DNA from: Platycnemis pennipes | Lineage: Eukaryota; Arthropoda; Insecta; Odonata; Platycnemididae | Direction of reading: 5' to 3' | NCBI GenBank assembly: GCA_933228895.1 | Contig: OW121855.1 | Span: 42,732,698 to 42,796,697, forward strand | Length of the DNA stretch: 64,000 nt | Part shown: positions 58,080 to 64,000 of the stretch, piece after piece | Layout of the letters: every line of letters begins with the position of its first letter | Numbering within the stretch: position 1 is the stretch's first letter | The notes under the pieces: model-generated | What the model was told of the DNA's origin: nothing | Seen by the model: only the letters and a program-made list of their open reading frames with translations | Databases searched by the model: none | Program-made: the position numbers and the translations under genes

Positions 58080-58490
58080 AGGTATTAGTACAGAAGTACA
58101 GATTAAATCTATTAGAGAAATTTCAATCGGATAGGTTTACTGAAGATGTTAGGCACATATTAAAAACACCAGCGTATTATGCTAGATTCGACCAGATAAA
58201 TATGATTAGAGAGATAGATTGTCGTACAGATAGATTCAAAATGTCATTTTTCCCCCGTACTATAAGAGAACAGAATAGGCAGCATAGGAGAGGGATAGGT
58301 AGGGGAAATATTCTAGAGTATTATGTAGTGCAAGATGCATGTCTTACCCCTTAAATACTGTAGACACTAACAATCAAGTTGCATGATACAATATAGTTGC
58401 TAGTTTGCATGTTAGTAGTGCATGCCTGGTGATCTTCACCCCCTGCCACACACCCTCGCGGTGGCTTGCAGGGTATCGTATAAATGTAGA
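58080..58490 (+). mobile_element. 3' end of a second LINE family
   Basis: Reads YRLNLLEKFQSDRFTEDVRH, then DRFKMSFFPRTIREQNR, the terminal block of a non-LTR RT, followed by a stop and a 3' UTR with CACCCCCTGCC and GGTGGCTTGCAGGGTAT as at 698-775. Confidence 0.8.
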
Positions 58491-61199
58491 TGTATTCCTA
58501 AGCGATTCTATTTACGAATTTTGCCAACACATTTGTGAAGTATATACATGTTGCGTTCTGTGGAAATGATCCGTTCCCAAATAATTTTCATATGAAATTT
58601 TAGTAGCCTCTTTGCTCTTGTAATTATTTTTTTATACGGAGATAAGATATATGCGCGAATCTGCATCTACTTTATAATATAAAATCTAAGAACATGACCA
58701 TTTTTATTGATGAATTCACGATCGCAGACACTTTGGAGAGGGTTTAGCAATTATAGAAAATTATGGGGGCTTATCGAGAGATATTTAGATTTTTATCCGT
58801 TAGCTAATGGTTTGTTGGTAATTTTGTCTTCTGTTACTCTATGCATATTATGTTTTCTCTATGTTGTGACTCAGAAGCATAACCTTTCTGAAGGAGTGGG
58901 TCAAGTTCTAAATTTTGTTTAATAATCCGAGAAACCGTAGCAGCTCCTCCTCGAAATAAATTAGGAAGTTGAAGAGAAATTGACGTCTTAACTCGGATGA
59001 GTATGGAATTTCCGGAGCTTTCTCTCCCGTCTGGAAGTGACAGAAATGTCAGTTGGAATTGAAGGACTTTCATAGTTGAGTGGGTAACAACTATGAAATA
59101 ACTGATCGAAACTGTGTGGGGAAGTTACCTTTCGTAATAGTAATTTTCCTTAATCTTATCGTTAGTTCTCATGAAAAGTAACACTTCATGGCTATCGCTG
59201 TCGCACGAAAACGAAGGCAAATATAATTAGGTGTGTCTTCCCTTTGCCAGCGACGATTACTGTCGACGGTAATCATACTCCGGTGCCAGACGGAAGACGT
59301 CTATCGTTCTCGTGTGTTAGTGCGTTCTTGTTTCACTTTCCGTGGGCTGTTCAAACGCACGTGAGGTTCCGTCAGTTTCCTTGGCCGATGCTTATTGGTT
59401 CTGTTATTCCTGGCTGATAGTTTTGGCCACATCTCAGAGCAATTACGCCTAAAGCTGCCCCGGACTTCGGGCGGAAATGGTCCAGGCGGGCGGAACTCGG
59501 ATACCATCACGGGAACGGCCCGGTGTTCGTCTGGAACATCGAAGCCTTTCTCTCAAGGATGGAGAGTGTTTGAAATCATCTTCCCTGGTCACGTGGTTTT
59601 GTTCTATTTTTGTTAGGAGTCTCATGAGGGACTTGTTGGCGTTGTTCTATGGGGTGATTGTTCTATATATAGCTGAACTGGATTGGGGAGAGTAAGATTG
59701 GGTGCCAAACAAAAGATATACGCCCCTCTTCGCGCAAATAATACGTTAAAGCACTAAATTGCCGTCGATAGCAAAGTGATTCATCAGAGTCTTTATCGGA
59801 TAATCATCAAGAAACTGATGATACAAATTGTAAGTTGCATGCGTGAATTCTCAGAAATGAGGAAGTCGTAAAGAAAACAAATTATATCGTTTACGTCAGC
59901 TTCGTAAAAGTAAAGATAACGCATTGCCATCCAATTTACGTCGGAAAACGGGAATGTCATCTGTTCAAATCTGATTTTTTTCCGTTTACCAAGGTTTCCT
60001 AAGAGAAAAAGAGAGGCAATTTCATTGCTTGGTTACTCCAAATTTCCCGAGTTTGAGAATAAGAATGTGAATACCTGATTGGGCGGACTAGAGCTGGCGT
60101 TGTCGATGGAAAAGTTCATATCAATTGTATGTGATCGGACTTGCTTGTGGGTTGTTTTAACGCCATATAACTAAAGCCATACTCATGGAGCAGTTCATTT
60201 ACAGCTTTCAATGGTGACGCAAAATTGGCTGAACCCTTTCGCATTCGTCCTTTGAAAGTGGAATTAAGGACGGCAACATTTTTGAAATTCTCTTTCCCTC
60301 GGGTGGCTGAGAAATTAATATTCCTCGCAGAGTTTTGAATGGGACCTCTCAGCTTCACCAAAATTCATACTTGGCTTCGTCCTTCTGCGCGTAAATGGGC
60401 CATAAATATCTCCTGATTTCTACCTTCAACTTCATTTCGTTCAGGGTGCACCTGCATGGCGAGCTCTTGTACCCAGCCTAGGGCGAGTTGTGAAGGTTTA
60501 TTAATGCTAACCGGGAGTTTGGAAAGGTTTTTGGGGACTTAAGTAGAGCTAAGGAATTGACCGGAAGGGCGAAGAAAAAAATGAGACCGTTCATTTCCAA
60601 GGAGGCCGTGGGTTCGCGGCATTCCTAGGAATGAACGTAAATTCAATACTCCATGATTTCTTGGATCTGAAATAGGGATCGCATGTCTCATGCTTCCTTT
60701 GTCGCAATTCCGAGAAAAAAGGTTTTTGGCCTCTCTTTGGCTGCTGGAAAATCTGATGCACTACCATCCTCTTTGGTGGACAGCAGCAAAGCTTGGAATA
60801 AATTTGTATTAAAATGTCACAATTAAGATCGCCGAAGCCGAAAAACATTTGGGGAGTGAGGAAGAATATTTGAAACCAAAAATATAAAAACGCAATTTAG
60901 GGTGTATTTTATTCGATGCTGGAGATAATGTTATTTATCGAAAACAAAGTAATACTGAAATTTAACGATGTGGATATATGTGAGAAATATTTAGTTTTAT
61001 CGGTGAAGGGGAAATTCCACAGGGTCATGAAGGTAACCCTTTCGAAGTGGCGGAGAACGGGTGAATGGGCAGTTGCCCTCACGTCGAAGTGTCATCTACC
61101 CTCGAGCACAAATAATTTTCTGGTGATCGCCCTACGCACAGTGTCCTACACTCCGAATATCTCTATATCACTCAGGTCAGTCGGATGGCTTATTACTCA
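58491..61199. other. Noncoding DNA with a CpG-rich patch
   Basis: At 59280-59600 CpG is dense, with an inverted CCAAT word (ATTGG at 59395) and TATATATA near 59664. It could be a promoter or first noncoding exon. Nothing else was recognised. Confidence 0.3.
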
Positions 61200-62000
61200 C
61201 CGTTTTCGTCCGGTTCGTGTATACCGATCGTTCCGCAGGGGGCGGTGTTGACGCAAGGTATTCCTTTTCGCACTTTTTTGGTGTCACACTTCCTCGATCA
61301 CCGAGCAAACTTGTTTCCGAGATAAGATGGAACTGAGAGTCGGACTCCTCGTAACCTCAACTATGAGGGGGTATGGCCGTCGACGTCACGGCCCTCCGAC
61401 CAATCCCTCTCCCCGGCTCTCGTGATGTCAGAGTGGGCGGGTTAGGCAAGCCCACCGTCCCCTCCTCCTCCTTCCCATACATTTTCTCTCTCTCCCTTCG
61501 CGTTCCTCGCTCCCACCCCCATCATCCACGTATCCCATCATGCAGCGCGTGGTCCCTTCACCACCAGGAGAGGTGGTACAGACGGTATACTTACACCTGC
61601 CCCGACTCTTTTTCTCCTACTCTTCCCACCGGTATGTCTTGCCCTTCCGATTGGTATCTCCACCCCGTCCCTTTTGGCTCAACAGGATGTCTTGTGACTG
61701 TTTCATCTGGCCGCGGGGATGAGGGGGATTCTGGGAGGGGGGTGGAAGGCGGTAAGAACGGGGAAGAAGAGGGAAGGGGGGGGGGGGGGTTAGTGGGGTG
61801 TGTAACAGCTGTGAATGGCATACCACGCTGGTCGGAGGGGGTGAGTGAATATTTTAGATCGGTGGCGCTTAAGCGATAGTGAGAGTCTCTTCAGTCAATG
61901 TCGGGGGAAAGGAGGAAATAGTTCGCCCAGGGGTTGGAAGGAGACGTCGCGACTCGTCGGGGTTGGGAAGAAGAGGGATCGTCCCCTTTAATCTCAGTAT
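61200..62000. promoter_or_regulatory. GC- and CpG-rich block, possible promoter
   Basis: The most GC-rich part of the window, with frequent CpG, C-rich and G-rich tracts and a long G-run near 61779. A 168-codon frame at 61373-61879 is low-complexity (R, P, G, S) and recognised by nothing I know, so I do not call it a gene. A TSS region is possible but unproven. Confidence 0.3.
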
Positions 62001-62091
62001 CCGTTTTATTTCACTTTAATTATGTTCTGCGGGTTCCGGGCTCCTCACGTCCGAAACTTTTTGCTCGTCTGATCGATGCAAAAGTGCAAAG

Positions 62092-62267
62092 CCCAACTTT
62101 TGGTGGAATATAGTCCGCGTTTTTACCCTGAAAGTGGCACTTCCATAAACTCATTCTTCTGGTACTGGTTGAAGGCGGTCCCAACTTCAGGTGGAATATG
62201 GTCTGCGTTTGCTCCCTGAAAGTGGCACTTCTATAAACTCATTTTAATAGTATTGCTCGAAGGAATC
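62092..62267. repeat. 88-bp tandem duplication
   Basis: CCCAACTT-GGTGGAATAT-GTC-GCGTTT and CCTGAAAGTGGCACTTC-ATA recur with period 88 (62092-62179 and 62180-62267), with scattered substitutions. Confidence 0.85.
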
Positions 62268-62309
62268 CTTTGGTTTCATGTGGCTTAGGTCATTTTCGCC
62301 ATATTGGAG

Positions 62310-62537
62310 ACAGAAGTTTTTCAGGGAAGGGTGGAAGGAAACCTGGCGCCGGCATTACCTTGTCCTTGACGAAGGGCGCCAAGGGGTCCACGGTTCAACG
62401 TCCCATTCGACGGACGAAGTACTGGCCTTGAAGTGCTCTCCACCAGTGTAGCAATGACAAATTTCTGCCAATGCCAGAAATTGAACCTGTGCCCTCTGGA
62501 TAGTAGGCGAAAATTCTAGCCACTACACCTACCCGAT
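62310..62537 (-). mobile_element. tRNA-derived SINE, family 1, intact head
   Basis: The minus strand starts GGGTAGGTGTAGTGGCTAG (A box), then GGTTCAATTTC (B box), followed by the AGTACTTCGTCCGTCGAATG body shared with 33205-33637. Confidence 0.75.
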
Positions 62538-62754
62538 TCGCTATGGACCAATGCTTTCAAGTCAGGTCCCTTGAGTGTCCCATTTAAATCCAGTCTATAT
62601 ATACCCATGATCCTGAAATACATGGGGATGAATAACCATGGAAAAAAGATGAGCATATTGCGTTTGCGTTTTGCAGACTATATAGTCATTAAAACGAAAC
62701 TGTTTGCTAGCTTAAAATAGATTGGCAAGGTATATATGTACTTGAGATAAACAA

Positions 62755-63245
62755 GAGCGAAAAAATACTCTGGTGTGTAATGAAAAACGAGGAGGCAAGA
62801 CAGTAAAAAAGCGAGGGAAACAAAAACTTAAAGAGATAGAAGACAGTCCTTGTTCGGGAAACGGAATCAATAGTAATGGGCGAAGCAAGAAGGAAGTAAT
62901 CAGCATGATAGTCCTGATGAATAGGCATCTACCTAAAGAAAAGCCTAGGCGAGACGGAAAACAGCTGGAATCTGTTACCGAAGTATAAGGAAGGTCAATG
63001 CGATGCAAATTTAGTTGCGAGAAGAGTAGAAGAAAAAGTAAGCTGATGAAAGGTCTGAAACAAAGATGGATAATCCAATGAAAAAAATTGACGCTCGATA
63101 GCGTAACAAAGAATTTATCGATGGTGGAGTGAATCTGATGGATGGCAAAGGAATACCTCGTATGGGATATATGAATGTGAAAGAAAATTATGTTCGAATG
63201 AAGAAGTTAGGCGATAGAAGAATAGATTCGATAGCCAAGTTAAAC
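62755..63245 (+). mobile_element. LINE remnant with internal deletion
   Basis: Reads KRGKQKLKEIEDSP, SNGRSKKEVIS, then jumps to a decayed GIPRMGYMNVKENYVRMKKL and GDRRIDS, which match the end of the 55190 copy. The middle is lost. Confidence 0.65.
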
Positions 63246-64000
63246 TAATATTAGGTTTAAAAACAGTTGATGACGACTGGAGTACATTTGTGAAGTCATG
63301 AATACTATATGGTAGATGAATTGGACCAGTCTTTACCTTCCTCAAAGTGATAACGTCCTAATTTCGTTGATTTTAAACCTCGATTCTCTTAAATATTGAT
63401 GTGATGAATGTGCTAACACCTTATTTGCCTCGTTGAAACGGCCGATGACAGAGAATTGGGCCTTGGTGGCAGATTTTCAGCCGAGTCAAGATGGTTACGT
63501 TAATCTCATTGAGCGGAGTTGCCATTCTTCCTCCGTCGTTTCTTTGATAACTTGGCCGACGCCGTTGTGTAACTCGTTTCGGCAAGCAATTGGATCAAGT
63601 GGCGTTCCTGATCGTCAAAATCCTTGTGGTTTTCTGATTGCACCTAGTTTAGTTTTCATGGTGGCCACCCATGTTATTTGAGTTTGCTGGCTTTTCTTCG
63701 ACGTTCTGGAAGACTGCAGGCTTGGCCTCGTCTCCACGACCTGCGCCGGTCTGGCGGCCGCCTTTGCACCGTGAAGTCTGCTATTGGTCTCGGAAATATG
63801 CAATTATGCTTTTTTTTCGATCCCTCCTCCAGGAAACTAACGGGTTCCGGGAAATGATATTTCTTTGCGTCGTACCTCTGAGATTCGCGTGTCACGATAT
63901 GATGAAATCTCTGGCGATTATTTGACGATACAGGTGGGCGCGAAGGAATACCCTTGGAACAGGTCAGATTCATTAATTTGGTGTCCTTGAAGAAAAGCCA
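63246..64000. other. Noncoding DNA, CpG-rich end of window
   Basis: CpG-rich with overlapping short frames on both strands. No recognised domain or splice pattern that I would trust. Confidence 0.4.

Noticed and set aside
61373..61879. 168-codon plus-strand open frame
   Set aside because: Low-complexity R/P/G/S-rich translation of a GC-rich block, with overlapping frames on both strands and no domain or splice context.

Overview
The window is nuclear DNA from an animal, most likely an arthropod with a large, AT-rich, transposon-laden genome. The evidence is spliced genes with GT-AG introns, metazoan housekeeping genes, and remnants of Penelope-like, Mag-type Ty3/gypsy, non-LTR, hAT and piggyBac-like elements and tRNA-derived SINEs. 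I see no bacterial operons, CRISPR arrays or viral genes. The species cannot be fixed from the sequence.

Layout. From 1 to 6.9 kb is AT-rich, CpG-poor noncoding DNA with MITEs and a tandem duplication. From 6.96 to 16.4 kb is a head-to-head pair of conserved genes: intronless phosducin-like protein PDCL (minus strand) and four-exon anaphase-promoting complex subunit APC4 (plus strand). They share a 279-bp CpG-rich intergenic promoter. APC4 introns carry a LINE, a MITE and a degenerate satellite-like repeat.

From 18.4 to 37.0 kb, on the minus strand and convergent with APC4, is a gene I reconstructed from small exons. It has a signal peptide, one immunoglobulin domain split over two exons, a transmembrane exon, and two alternative terminal exons 11 kb apart. 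The two terminal exons are homologous, start in the same phase and each carry their own stop, so the gene can make two receptor isoforms that differ only in the cytoplasmic tail. Its introns are packed with decayed transposons (Penelope-like GIY-YIG, hAT, LINE, SINE, MITEs) and a cluster of strong hairpins.

From 39.2 to 44.6 kb is a decayed Ty3/gypsy element with both LTRs, carrying three nested insertions: a tRNA-derived SINE, a LINE 3' end and a MITE. From 44.7 to 64 kb no conserved coding exon was found. This part holds copies of one LINE family in both orientations, a 170-bp near-perfect foldback, SINEs, and stretches visibly richer in CpG than the first 45 kb. Some of these may be regulatory or first-exon DNA, possibly including the missing 5' end of the Ig gene.

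Most interesting signals: the duplicated alternative cytoplasmic-tail exons; two foldback insertions that both carry a hammerhead-ribozyme-like core with the same one-base irregularity; and the sharp CpG contrast between promoter and flanks.
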